A stretch of DNA of 64,000 nt from Mycolicibacterium aromaticivorans JS19b1 = JCM 16368. Lineage in GTDB: Bacteria; Actinomycetota; Actinomycetes; Mycobacteriales; Mycobacteriaceae. This document shows, piece by piece, positions 50,428-58,742 of the stretch (position 1 is its first letter; the number at the start of each line of letters is the position of its first letter). The notes beneath the pieces were generated by a model. It was given only the letters and a program-made list of their open reading frames with translations, did no database searches and had not been told where the DNA came from. A program made the translations under genes and the position numbers. The DNA is taken from the NCBI RefSeq assembly GCF_000559085.1, contig NZ_JALN02000001.1:5394001-5458000 (forward strand), read 5' to 3'.

Positions 50428-51452
50428 TAGGGCTCCGCGCACCTTCCAGTGTGTTGGATGATCCAGGGGAAGTAGGCGGTGCGGCCCTGCAGGTCGCTGA
50501 CACGTAGCGACAAGCCGCACAGGTACTGGTTGATCCAGCTGCCGTACGACCCGAGCCGCACCACCTTGCGGTAATTCGCAGGCGCCTTCTGAATCGAGAT
50601 GTCGAGCAGTTCCTTGTCCTGGTCCAGCAGCGGAGCCAGACGACCGAGCTGGTTGACGGTGCCGGCCAGCGGAGCGCGAGCCTGGTTCAGCAGATCGGTC
50701 AGCGACGCGGTGCCGTTGTCCAGCGCGGTGATCGACTCACCGATCGGGTCCTTGTCATTGGCAAGCTGGGTCACCAGGTTCTGCAGCTTGTCGACGGCCC
50801 CGGAGAACTTGTCACCGTCCTTGCTGATCGTGGTGATCACCGTATTGAGGTTGTCGATCAGCTGCTGGACCGTCTGCCCGTTGTCGGCCAGTGAACTGGT
50901 GAACGACTGCGTCTTGGAGAACAGCGAGTCGAGGTTGCCTTCCTGGCCCTGCAGGATCTGGATCAGCGCGTTGGTCAGCGCATTGACATCGTTCGGATTG
51001 AGTCCCTGGACAACGGGTTTGAGTCCACCGAGGAGCAAGTCGAGATCCAGCGCAGGCTCGGTGCGGTCCAGCGGTATCCGGCTGCCCGGCGGCTGGATCT
51101 TCGCCGACCCCGGGCTGTCGACCAGCTCCAGGTAACGGTCACCGACCAGGTTGAGGTAGCGCACCGTCGCCTTCGTGGCGGAGGTCAACACGATCTTGCG
51201 GTCGGCGTCGAAGTCGACGACCACTTTGTTGTCGGGTTGCAGCGCAACATCGGTGACCGTGCCGACGCGAACACCGGCCACCCGCACCGAATCTCCGGAC
51301 TTCAGGCTGGAGGCGTCGGCGAACAGCGCCGAATATGAGTTGTCCGAACCCGTCCGATACTGGCCGAAAATCGCGAACAGGGCGGCCGTCAGCAAGATCA
51401 TCACGACGCCGAACACGCCGACCTTGACGATGGTCTTCCACAGCGCGGTCAT
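50427..51452 (-). CDS. mceB: Mce protein B
   Basis: This 341-residue protein has an N-terminal helix (FGVVMILLTAALFAIFG), the MCE domain (LFADASSLKSGDSVRVAGVR) and the conserved C-terminal YLCGLSLRVSDLQGR segment typical of MceB. It overlaps mceA by 4 bp. It is a structural and lipid-binding subunit of the importer. Confidence 0.92.
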   Translation of the reverse strand: MTALWKTIVKVGVFGVVMILLTAALFAIFGQYRTGSDNSYSALFADASSLKSGDSVRVAGVRVGTVTDVALQPDNKVVVDFDADRKIVLTSATKATVRYLNLVGDRYLELVDSPGSAKIQPPGSRIPLDRTEPALDLDLLLGGLKPVVQGLNPNDVNALTNALIQILQGQEGNLDSLFSKTQSFTSSLADNGQTVQQLIDNLNTVITTISKDGDKFSGAVDKLQNLVTQLANDKDPIGESITALDNGTASLTDLLNQARAPLAGTVNQLGRLAPLLDQDKELLDISIQKAPANYRKVVRLGSYGSWINQYLCGLSLRVSDLQGRTAYFPWIIQHTGRCAEP

Positions 51453-52636
51453 CCCGGTTGTCCGATCTGTGCGGAGTTACGCGGCGGTCCGTCCAGCGGG
51501 CCGAACAGGGCCTGCTTGAGACCATCGGAGTTGAGCAGGATGCCCTGGTTGCCGTACTGAGCCGGGTTCGCTCCGATGTCGGAGACCACGAACGGCGGGC
51601 TGGTCTCGAACGGCACCTTCGGCAAGTCGGTACATTGCGGACCGCCGGTCGCGGCGACCTTGGGCAGGTTGGCCGGGTACCGGTAACGCTCACGGCCGAG
51701 GAAGAACGACTGCAGCAGAACGGCGCCAGGCAGGGGCAGACCCGGTCCGGTGGCCAGCGGGATCAAGCCGCCGATACCGCAATTCAATGCCGGGCTGTAT
51801 TTGTTGAGCAGGTCGGTGGTGGGAACCAACAGGTGAACCACGTTGGTCAATGATTGCCGATTCTCGCCCAAGACCTCGGTACCGATGTCGGCAAGGCCGA
51901 TGGCGCTGACGAGCAGAGCGTCCAGGTTCTGGTTCTGGTCGACGATGGTGTCGCTGATCTTCGCCGAATTCTTGACGGTGTCGAGCAGATCACCGGAGGC
52001 GTCACCATAGGCATCGAACACCTGTGGTGCGACAGCCAATTCATGGTTGAGCGTGTCAAGGCTGGGATTGATCTTGGCCAGGGCGGTGTCCAGGTCCACC
52101 AAGGTCTGGCCGAACTTGTCACCGCGCCCGTCCAGCGACTTGGAGATCGCCCCGAGCGTCTGGTTGAGCTTGGTCGGCTCGATCTTGGACAGCACCGAAA
52201 CCAGCTGCTGGAACACGGTGTTGATCTCGACGGTGACGTGCTTGCCGTCGATCACCTGACCGGCCTGGATGGACTTCGCCGACGGATCGGTCGGCGGGTT
52301 CAGCTCGACGAACTTCGAGCCGAACACAGTCGAGGATGTGATGTCAGCGCTGACGTTGGCCGGGATGTCGTTGACTCGCGCGGGATTGATCGCGAGATGC
52401 AATGCGGCTTTGCCGTCGGGCAGGGAATCGATGGAGGCGACCTTGCCGACCTGCGCACCGTTGAGCTTGACTTTGGCGTCGGGGTACATCACAAGGCCGG
52501 CACGGTCCGAGATCACGGTTACCGGAACGGTTTTGGTGAAGCTGTCCTGGAACAGTCCGACAGCCACCGCGATGATCGCGGCGATGACCACCACGGTCGC
52601 CAAACCGGCGATCGGGCGCGCGGCACCTGATTTCAT
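51449..52636 (-). CDS. mceA: Mce protein A
   Basis: This 395-residue protein has one membrane helix (GLATVVVIAAIIAVAVGLF), the MCE domain (RAGLVMYPDAKVKLNGAQVG) and a helical region ending in a segment with two cysteines (LNCGIGG; PQCTDLP). GGAGGAGCGGAG precedes the ATG. In M. tuberculosis, Mce4A belongs to the cholesterol importer; the steroid genes and the KstR-type box here suggest a comparable cargo, though the paralogue class is not proven. Confidence 0.92.
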   Translation of the reverse strand: MKSGAARPIAGLATVVVIAAIIAVAVGLFQDSFTKTVPVTVISDRAGLVMYPDAKVKLNGAQVGKVASIDSLPDGKAALHLAINPARVNDIPANVSADITSSTVFGSKFVELNPPTDPSAKSIQAGQVIDGKHVTVEINTVFQQLVSVLSKIEPTKLNQTLGAISKSLDGRGDKFGQTLVDLDTALAKINPSLDTLNHELAVAPQVFDAYGDASGDLLDTVKNSAKISDTIVDQNQNLDALLVSAIGLADIGTEVLGENRQSLTNVVHLLVPTTDLLNKYSPALNCGIGGLIPLATGPGLPLPGAVLLQSFFLGRERYRYPANLPKVAATGGPQCTDLPKVPFETSPPFVVSDIGANPAQYGNQGILLNSDGLKQALFGPLDGPPRNSAQIGQPG

Positions 52637-52648
52637 CTCCGCTCCTCC

Positions 52649-53497
52649 CTATCCGGACAGGTTGAAGTTGCCGTTGGAGCCGTAGACGGCCAGCGATATG
52701 AGCAGGGTGACCGAGACGACCACGATCAGGGAGGTGCGTACCGCGTTGCCGACCGCGACGCCGACTCCAGACGGTCCGCCGGTGGCGAAGTAGCCGAAGT
52801 AGGTGTGGATCAACAGGATCGTGATCGCCATCAGGACCGCTTGCAGGAAACTCCACAACAAGTCGATGGGGTTGAGGAAGGTGTTGAAGTAGTGGTCATA
52901 CAGGCCACCGGATTGGCCGAACAACACCACCGTGGTGAACTGGGACGCCACAAAGCTCAAGATGACCGCGATCGAGTACAGCGGGGTGATGGCCACCATC
53001 CCGGCCACGATCCGGGTACTCACGAGGTATTCGACTGGGGGGATGCCCATCGATTCCAGGGCGTCGATCTCCTCATTGATCCGCATCGCACCGAGTTGAG
53101 CCGTGACACCGGCGCCGAAGGTGGCGGCCAACCCGATCCCGGCCACCACCGGCGCCGAGATACGGACGTTGATGAACGCCGCCAGAAACCCGGTCAGTGC
53201 TTCGATCCCGATATTGCCCAGCGAGCTATAGCCCTGCACCGCCAACGTCCCACCAGCAGCCAAGGTGAGGAATCCGACGATCACCACGGTGCCGCCGATC
53301 ATCGCCAACGTGCCCGCCCCCATGCTGATCTCCGCGATCAACCGGATGATCTCTTTCCGGAAATGCAACGCCGCATGCGGCGTGCCCGCGATCGCCCGAC
53401 CGTAGAAGATCGTGTGATCCCCGATCCGGCCGATCGTGCCCAACGGCCGGCGCACCTGACGGGCGATCCGCGGATACAAAGCCTGTAACGACGCCAT
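52649..53497 (-). CDS. yrbEB: YrbE permease B of the Mce importer
   Basis: This 282-residue MlaE-type permease has about five membrane helices and the conserved GAMRINEEIDALESMGI coupling segment that contacts the ATPase. It forms a heterodimer with the YrbEA protein encoded 2 bp upstream. The ATPase (MceG/Mkl) is usually encoded elsewhere in mycobacteria and is not in this window. Confidence 0.92.
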   Translation of the reverse strand: MASLQALYPRIARQVRRPLGTIGRIGDHTIFYGRAIAGTPHAALHFRKEIIRLIAEISMGAGTLAMIGGTVVIVGFLTLAAGGTLAVQGYSSLGNIGIEALTGFLAAFINVRISAPVVAGIGLAATFGAGVTAQLGAMRINEEIDALESMGIPPVEYLVSTRIVAGMVAITPLYSIAVILSFVASQFTTVVLFGQSGGLYDHYFNTFLNPIDLLWSFLQAVLMAITILLIHTYFGYFATGGPSGVGVAVGNAVRTSLIVVVSVTLLISLAVYGSNGNFNLSG

Positions 53498-53499
53498 CT

Positions 53500-54342
53500 C
53501 TACCGGGCACTCATCCGGATACCGATCGCGGTCACCACCACGTTCACCACGAACAACGCCATAAACGCGTACACCACCGTCTCATTGACCGCATTACCCA
53601 CCGCCTTGGCGCCACCACCAGTGATCGTCAACCCCCGATAACAGGCCACCAACCCCGCGATCAACCCGAACAACGCGGCCTTGACACACGAGATGATCAC
53701 CTCCGGCACCCCGGTCAACAACGTGATCCCCGCCGCGAACGCCCCCGGATTCACATCCTGGACGAACACCGAGAACACATAACCACCCAAAATCCCGATG
53801 ATCACCACCAACGAATTCAACAGAAGCGCAACCAAACCCGACGCCAACATCCGCGGAGTCACCAACCGCTGCACCGGATTGATCCCCAACACCTCCATCG
53901 CGTCGATCTCCTCACGGATCGTGCGCGACCCCAAATCCGCACACATCGCCGTCGCCCCGGCACCCGCCACGATCAACACCGTCACCAACGGACCCACCTG
54001 AGTCACCGCACCAAACGCCGCCCCAGCCCCCGACAAATCAGCAGCACCCAACTCCCGCAACAAAATATTCAGCGTGAACGACACCAACACCGTGAACGGA
54101 ATCGCCACCAACAACGTCGGCGCCAACGACACCCGCGCCACAAACCACGCCTGCTCCAAAAACTCCCGCCACTGAAACGGCTTCCGAAAAATGAACCGCA
54201 CAGCATCCGCCGACATCGCAAACAAGCCACCAATAGCCTGCATCGGACCCGACAGCCCGTTCAACGCAATACCCGGCGACCAACGATCTGATGTGGGATT
54301 AGCCATGGGTGTCTTCAGAACCTCCAACGTCATCGTGTTCAT
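53500..54342 (-). CDS. yrbEA: YrbE permease A of the Mce importer
   Basis: This 280-residue MlaE-type permease shows RKPFQWREFLEQAW, FTVLVSFTLNILLRELGAAD, the coupling segment SRTIREEIDAMEVLGI and GLTITGGGAKAVGNAVNETV, all close to YrbE4A. It has about 30 extra residues at the N-terminus before the usual start; ATG 54306 is an alternative. Its codons end in G or T much more often than those of its neighbours. A KstR-type box lies 34 bp upstream of the ATG, so the whole operon is probably repressed by KstR and induced by a steroid-derived CoA ester. Confidence 0.9.
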   Translation of the reverse strand: MNTMTLEVLKTPMANPTSDRWSPGIALNGLSGPMQAIGGLFAMSADAVRFIFRKPFQWREFLEQAWFVARVSLAPTLLVAIPFTVLVSFTLNILLRELGAADLSGAGAAFGAVTQVGPLVTVLIVAGAGATAMCADLGSRTIREEIDAMEVLGINPVQRLVTPRMLASGLVALLLNSLVVIIGILGGYVFSVFVQDVNPGAFAAGITLLTGVPEVIISCVKAALFGLIAGLVACYRGLTITGGGAKAVGNAVNETVVYAFMALFVVNVVVTAIGIRMSAR

Positions 54343-54376
54343 CGCCCCAGCGTCATGGCACTAACCGGTCCAAAAC

Positions 54377-54390
54377 TGGAACGTGTTTCA
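54377..54390. promoter_or_regulatory. KstR-type operator upstream of the mce operon
   Basis: TGGAACGTGTTTCA fits the published KstR pattern TNNAACNNGTTNNA at every fixed position. It is 34 bp from the yrbEA ATG. KstR controls cholesterol genes, including mce4, in mycobacteria. I found no second match in the other intergenic regions of the window. Confidence 0.7.
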
Positions 54391-54585
54391 ACGACGCCAA
54401 CGCAGATTAGTGCACTTACCGCCCGCGCGGTAGCGAATCTCGGCAATCGAGATGTGTGACTGGTGGTGTGGCTGTTTCTCGCCAGCTATTCGAGACGACT
54501 CGGGTGAAAGTGTCTCGTTCAGGTTCCCGCAAGCCGTCGCCACGGTGGAAGAGTGAACCGCTAAGCGACCGGGGTGGCGCCCGAT

Positions 54586-54600
54586 TCCCGGTCAGCGGGA
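54586..54600 (+). promoter_or_regulatory. Regulon site S12 upstream of an SDR gene
   Basis: TCCCG-GTCAG-CGGGA is a perfect inverted repeat, identical to the site at 37493. CAATGT at 54631-54636 lies exactly 30 bp away, giving a start near 54643 and a leader with CAGGAG before the ATG at 54676. Confidence 0.6.
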
Positions 54601-54675
54601 TCCACTTCGCGCACCGGTGATCACGGCCCACAATGTTGGGCGACTTCATCGCAGACCGAACAGGAGTGGACCGCC

Positions 54676-55482
54676 ATGGCGACCTTGCAGCGTTACACCG
54701 ATCGTCGCGTGTTGGTCACCGGCGGCGGGTCCGGGATCGGGCAGGCCTGTGTGCTGCGCATTCTCGACGAAGGTGGCCGGGTGGTGGCGGCCGACATCAG
54801 CGAGTCCGGACTCAAAGACACCGTGGCCAAAGCAGGTGACGCCGGCGCTCGACTGAACACGGTCGTGGTCGACGTCGGCTCCGAGGACTCGGTGAAATCA
54901 GCTGTCGGTGAGGCGATCTCCGCGCTCGGCGGCCTTGACACGCTCGTCAATGTGGCTGGCATCCTGCGTTCCGACCACTTCCTGGACACCACGCTCGCCG
55001 GCTTCGAACAGGTGCTGCGGGTAAATCTGGTCGGCACCTTCCTGGTCACCCGCGAGGCGCTCCCGGCTCTCAAGGCCGGCACCGCCCCTGCCGTGGTGAA
55101 CTTCAGCTCGACGTCGGCGACGTTCGCCCACCCCTATATGTCGGCGTACGCCGCGTCCAAAGGTGGCGTGCAGGCGATGACGCACGCGTTGGCTGCCGAG
55201 TTCGCCAAGGACGGCATCCGGTTCAACTCGGTCCAGCCGGGCTCGATCTCGTCGGGCATGACCGACGGCACCGGAGAGTCGAAGCAGAGCGTCGGGCCCG
55301 GGCTACCCGACGATGTCGACTACAGCCTGTTCGGCCGGGTCGCTCCCCTGGTGCCGTTGCCCAAGGGCGAGATCTTCGCCAAGCCCGATGCGGTAGCCAA
55401 CGTCGTTGCGATGCTTGGCAGTCCGGATGCCTACTTCGTCTCGGGCACCGAGGTCCGGGTCGACGGCGGCGCCCACATGTGA
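54676..55482 (+). CDS. Short-chain dehydrogenase/reductase
   Basis: This 268-residue SDR has GGGSGIGQA, ADIS at the second strand and the catalytic YAASK inside ATFAHPYMSAYAASKGG, nearly identical to the SDR at 32873-33655. Like that paralogue it has VNVAG/INVAA in place of NNAG. ATG 54676 follows CAGGAG. Its promoter carries the perfect copy of the regulon motif, so it belongs with the catabolic genes rather than the TetR gene that converges on it one base after its stop. Confidence 0.85.
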   Translation: MATLQRYTDRRVLVTGGGSGIGQACVLRILDEGGRVVAADISESGLKDTVAKAGDAGARLNTVVVDVGSEDSVKSAVGEAISALGGLDTLVNVAGILRSDHFLDTTLAGFEQVLRVNLVGTFLVTREALPALKAGTAPAVVNFSSTSATFAHPYMSAYAASKGGVQAMTHALAAEFAKDGIRFNSVQPGSISSGMTDGTGESKQSVGPGLPDDVDYSLFGRVAPLVPLPKGEIFAKPDAVANVVAMLGSPDAYFVSGTEVRVDGGAHM

Positions 55483-55483
55483 C

Positions 55484-56062
55484 TCAGGCGTCGATCCCGG
55501 ATGTGAGGATGGCGGCCAGTTCCCGGTAGGCCGCAGCGTCGTCGAGTCCGGTCGTGGACCGCACGATCCCCTGCTGGATGCGGACCATCATCACCGCGGC
55601 CAGGTCCGCCGCAAAGGCCGCATGCACATCTCGAAACTCGTGCGAGGCAACACCTTCGGCGATCAACTCGCTGACCCGGCGGGCGGCGATCGAGGTGTTC
55701 TGCTCGTAGACGGCCCGTGCCGGCGCGAACGCGTCCAGGTCGGTCATGAAGCGGTCCGACGCGACCTCGAGCGCGGCGCCGACCGCGGCGAGGTAGGCGG
55801 TGATTCGCGATCGTGCGTCGCCGGCCCGGGCGACTTCCTGCTCGACATCGTCGGTGGCCCGCCGGAAGAAGTGGACGGCGACGGCGTGGACCAACTGCTC
55901 CTTGCTGCCGGCAAGTGTGTAGAGCGTGCCCTTCGAACAGCGCAGCCGGGCAGCGATGTCATCGAGGGTCAGGTGCGCAAAGCCCTCGGCGAGGAAGAGC
56001 GTGAGAAGCGAGTCGAACAGTTCGCCGCGGCGCCGGGTTCCGAAGCTCGGGCGGTTGGCCAT
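55484..56062 (-). CDS. TetR-family transcriptional regulator
   Basis: This 192-residue protein has the TetR DNA-binding segment LDDIAARLRCSKGTLYTLAGSKEQLV and a C-terminal domain of the TetR_C_33-like helical type. A perfect 11-bp inverted repeat lies just upstream between this gene and the divergent acyl-CoA dehydrogenase, so it most likely represses both. Its ligand is probably an acyl-CoA or fatty acid, judged only from the neighbour. Confidence 0.85.
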   Translation of the reverse strand: MANRPSFGTRRRGELFDSLLTLFLAEGFAHLTLDDIAARLRCSKGTLYTLAGSKEQLVHAVAVHFFRRATDDVEQEVARAGDARSRITAYLAAVGAALEVASDRFMTDLDAFAPARAVYEQNTSIAARRVSELIAEGVASHEFRDVHAAFAADLAAVMMVRIQQGIVRSTTGLDDAAAYRELAAILTSGIDA

Positions 56063-56068
56063 CTGCGC

Positions 56069-56100
56069 AATAGTACTGGTAGATGTAAGCCAGTACTATT
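56069..56100. promoter_or_regulatory. TetR operator, perfect 11-bp inverted repeat
   Basis: AATAGTACTGG at 56069-56079 is repeated inverted as CCAGTACTATT at 56090-56100 with a 10-bp spacer. Each arm contains the self-complementary AGTACT. It starts 7 bp from the TetR ATG and ends 28 bp before the acyl-CoA dehydrogenase ATG. Confidence 0.75.
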
Positions 56101-56127
56101 TTGAGTATCAATCGAGAGGTCCCGCCC

Positions 56128-57270
56128 ATGCCCGTCGACCGACTGCTCCCCAACCCGGACGCCGCGGATCTCATCGCGTTGACCCGTGACATCTGCTCGC
56201 GTGTCCTCAACCCGATCGTCGACGAACACGAGCGGACCGAGACCTACCCTGACGGGGTTTTCGCCCAACTCGGCGCGGCCGGGCTGCTGAGCCTGACGCA
56301 GCCGGAGGAATGGGGCGGCAGCGGCCAGCCATATGAGGTCTACCTGCAGGTTCTCGAAGAGATCGCCGCGCGCTGGGCCGCGATCGCGGTGGCGGTGAGC
56401 GTGCACAGCCTGTCATGTCATCCGCTGCTGGCGTTCGGCACCGACGAGCAGCGCGCGCGGTGGCTGCGCGGCATGTTGTCCGGCGAGCAGATCGGCGCGT
56501 ACAGCCTCTCGGAACCCCAGGCCGGGTCGGACGCAGCCGCCGTGCAGTGCAAAGCCACCCCGACCGAGGGTGGGTACGTCATCACCGGCTCGAAGGCGTG
56601 GATCACCCACGGCGGGCGGGCCGATTTCTACAGCCTGTTCGCTCGGACCGGCGAGGGTTCGCGCGGCATTTCCTGCTTCCTGGTGCCCGCCGATCAGCCC
56701 GGGCTGAGCTTCGGCAAGCCCGAAGAGAAGATGGGCTTGACGGCTGTTCCCACGACGTCGGCGTTCTACGACAACGCGGTCATCGAGTCCGACCGCCGCG
56801 TCGGCGCCGAAGGGCAGGGCCTGCAGATCGCGTTCAGTGCACTGGACTCCGGCCGGCTCGGCATCGCCGCCGTCGCCGTCGGCATTGCCCAGGCGGCCCT
56901 CGACGACGCGTGCGCCTACGCCAACGAGCGGACCACGTTCGGCCGCAAGATCATCGACCATCAAGGGCTGGGCTTCCTGCTCGCCGACATGGCCGCCGCG
57001 GTGGCCAGCGCCCGGGCCACCTACCTGGACGCCGCGCGGCGCCGCGATGCCGGCCTGCCGTACTCGCAACAGGCCAGCGTGGCCAAGCTGGTGGCGACCG
57101 ACGCCGCGATGAAGGTGACCACCGATGCCGTCCAGGTGCTCGGCGGCGTCGGCTACACCCGCGACTACCGGGCCGAGCGCTATATGCGCGAAGCGAAGAT
57201 CACCCAGATCTTCGAAGGAACCAACCAAATCCAACGCCTGGTTATCGCACGGGGGCTCACGACGGCCTGA
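56128..57270 (+). CDS. Acyl-CoA dehydrogenase
   Basis: This 380-residue acyl-CoA dehydrogenase has YSLSEPQAGSD at the flavin site, ERTTFGRKIIDHQGLGF, and VLGGVGYTRDYRAERYMR with the base-bearing IFEGTNQIQRLVIARGL. It resembles short-chain or branched-chain homotetrameric enzymes rather than the split pair at 27101-29316. ATG 56128 is used because a TTG 27 bp upstream would start inside the operator region; GAGAGG lies ahead. Expression is probably released when the divergent TetR protein binds its ligand. Confidence 0.9.
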   Translation: MPVDRLLPNPDAADLIALTRDICSRVLNPIVDEHERTETYPDGVFAQLGAAGLLSLTQPEEWGGSGQPYEVYLQVLEEIAARWAAIAVAVSVHSLSCHPLLAFGTDEQRARWLRGMLSGEQIGAYSLSEPQAGSDAAAVQCKATPTEGGYVITGSKAWITHGGRADFYSLFARTGEGSRGISCFLVPADQPGLSFGKPEEKMGLTAVPTTSAFYDNAVIESDRRVGAEGQGLQIAFSALDSGRLGIAAVAVGIAQAALDDACAYANERTTFGRKIIDHQGLGFLLADMAAAVASARATYLDAARRRDAGLPYSQQASVAKLVATDAAMKVTTDAVQVLGGVGYTRDYRAERYMREAKITQIFEGTNQIQRLVIARGLTTA

Positions 57271-57480
57271 ACAGCGTTACGATCCGTCCCAGCGATGACC
57301 CTGAGCCACCTGGGCCGCGCCGAAAGTCGTGCCCCAACCCGGGTAGCGACGAGCGAATCCATCGAAGAATTCATATTTCGTTGCGGAATCGGTTGCGAAG
57401 AGCACGTAAATCCGCAATCGTTTAGGGGCGGAGTCGACGGGTCATGTCTCGCCGGCCCGCGGGATGAAGGAGGACGGGCC

Positions 57481-58677
57481 CTGACCGACACCGGCGCCAC
57501 CGCCACCCAGCAGACCCCCGGACACACCGGACCACGACGCGCCAGCGGCGCACCGGTCATCGAGATCGACCACGTCGTCAAACGTTTCGAGGATTACGTC
57601 GCCGTCGCCGACGCCGACTTCTCGATCGGCGCAGGCGAGTTCTTCTCCATGCTCGGCCCGTCGGGCTGCGGAAAGACCACCACCCTGCGAATGATCGCCG
57701 GGTTCGAGCAGCCCACCGAGGGTGCGATTCGGCTCGAAGGCGTCGACGTGTCGCGGGTGCCTCCACACAAGCGCAACGTCAACACCGTCTTCCAGCACTA
57801 CGCACTGTTCCCCCACATGACGGTGTGGGACAACGTCGCCTACGGGCCACGCAGTCAGAAGAAGGACAAGAACACGGTCAAGAAGAGCGTCGATGAGATG
57901 CTCGAGGTCGTTCGGCTCGCCGACTTCGCCCAGCGCAAGCCCGCCCAACTCTCCGGCGGCCAGCAACAGCGCGTCGCACTCGCCCGCGCGCTGGTCAACT
58001 ACCCCAGCGCTCTACTGCTCGACGAACCACTCGGCGCCTTGGACCTCAAACTGCGGCACGTCATGCAGTTCGAACTCAAACGCATTCAGCGCGAGCTCGG
58101 CATCACCTTCGTCTACGTGACCCACGACCAAGAAGAAGCGCTCACGATGAGCGACCGGATCGCGGTCATGAACCAGGGCAATGTCGAACAGATCGGCACC
58201 CCGACCGACATCTACGACCGACCCGCGACCGTGTTCGTGGCCGGTTTCATCGGTCAGGCCAACCTCTGGCACGGCACGCAGACCGGCCGAACCAACCGCG
58301 ACTTCGTCGAAGTCGAGGTGCTGGGCACCAAACTCAAGGCCCGACCCGGAGACACCACCATCGAACCCGGCGGGCAGGCCACCCTGATGGTCCGACCCGA
58401 GCGGGTTCGCGTCTCGATGGACCAACCGACCGGCGACATCGCCACCGTCGGCGCCAAAGTCGTCGACCTGACCTTCCAGGGGCCGGTGCTGCGACTGTCG
58501 ATGGCCGTCGCCGACGGCTCCCCCGTCATCGCCCACGTCGGTCCCGAACAGAACCTGCCGATGCTGCGTCCCGGCGACGACGTCTTTGTGGCCTGGGCCC
58601 CCGACGCATCGCTGGTCCTGCCCGCCGCCGACATCCCCACCACCGAAGACCTCGAAGACATGCTCGACGACTCCTAA
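57481..58677 (+). CDS. potA: ABC transporter ATPase, spermidine/putrescine (PotA) type, probable CTG start
   Basis: This 398-residue ATPase has Walker [10 protein letters not shown], a Q-loop at [11 protein letters not shown], signature LSGGQQQRV, Walker [12 protein letters not shown], the switch His in [10 protein letters not shown], and a C-terminal TOBE region ([23 protein letters not shown]). No ATG, GTG or TTG lies between the strong AAGGAGG at 57467-57473 and the fold, but CTG at 57481 is ideally placed, so CTG initiation is the best reading. An in-frame ATG at 57295 would add 62 residues unlike the family. It heads a polyamine-type importer operon. Confidence 0.82.
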   Translation: MTDTGATATQQTPGHTGPRRASGAPVIEIDHVVKRFEDYVAVADADFSIGAGEFFSMLGPSGCGKTTTLRMIAGFEQPTEGAIRLEGVDVSRVPPHKRNVNTVFQHYALFPHMTVWDNVAYGPRSQKKDKNTVKKSVDEMLEVVRLADFAQRKPAQLSGGQQQRVALARALVNYPSALLLDEPLGALDLKLRHVMQFELKRIQRELGITFVYVTHDQEEALTMSDRIAVMNQGNVEQIGTPTDIYDRPATVFVAGFIGQANLWHGTQTGRTNRDFVEVEVLGTKLKARPGDTTIEPGGQATLMVRPERVRVSMDQPTGDIATVGAKVVDLTFQGPVLRLSMAVADGSPVIAHVGPEQNLPMLRPGDDVFVAWAPDASLVLPAADIPTTEDLEDMLDDS

Positions 58678-58742
58678 ATCGCATCGACGCCGCTACCGCC
58701 GCTCATCCTCCGACCTTCCCTCAACGAAAGGCATTACGGCAC

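Larger units (their letters stand above)
54343..54675. other. Divergent regulatory region between mce and an SDR gene
   Basis: This 333-bp gap has no supported gene. It holds the KstR-type box near yrbEA (54377-54390) and regulon site S12 near the SDR (54586-54600). Between them are about 195 bp in which nothing further could be supported. Confidence 0.6.

Noticed and set aside
56101..56127. TTG start for the acyl-CoA dehydrogenase 27 bp upstream.
   Set aside because: It begins directly at the end of the operator repeat without a ribosome site; ATG 56128 has GAGAGG ahead and a normal N-terminus.
57274..57287. Second KstR-like box, TGAACAGCGTTACG.
   Set aside because: AAC and GTT are separated by three bases rather than two, and the flanking fixed positions do not fit.
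57295..57480. ATG-initiated N-terminal extension of the importer ATPase.
   Set aside because: The residues are unlike the family, the DNA is lower in GC with no ribosome site ahead of the ATG, and a strong ribosome site lies directly before the CTG.
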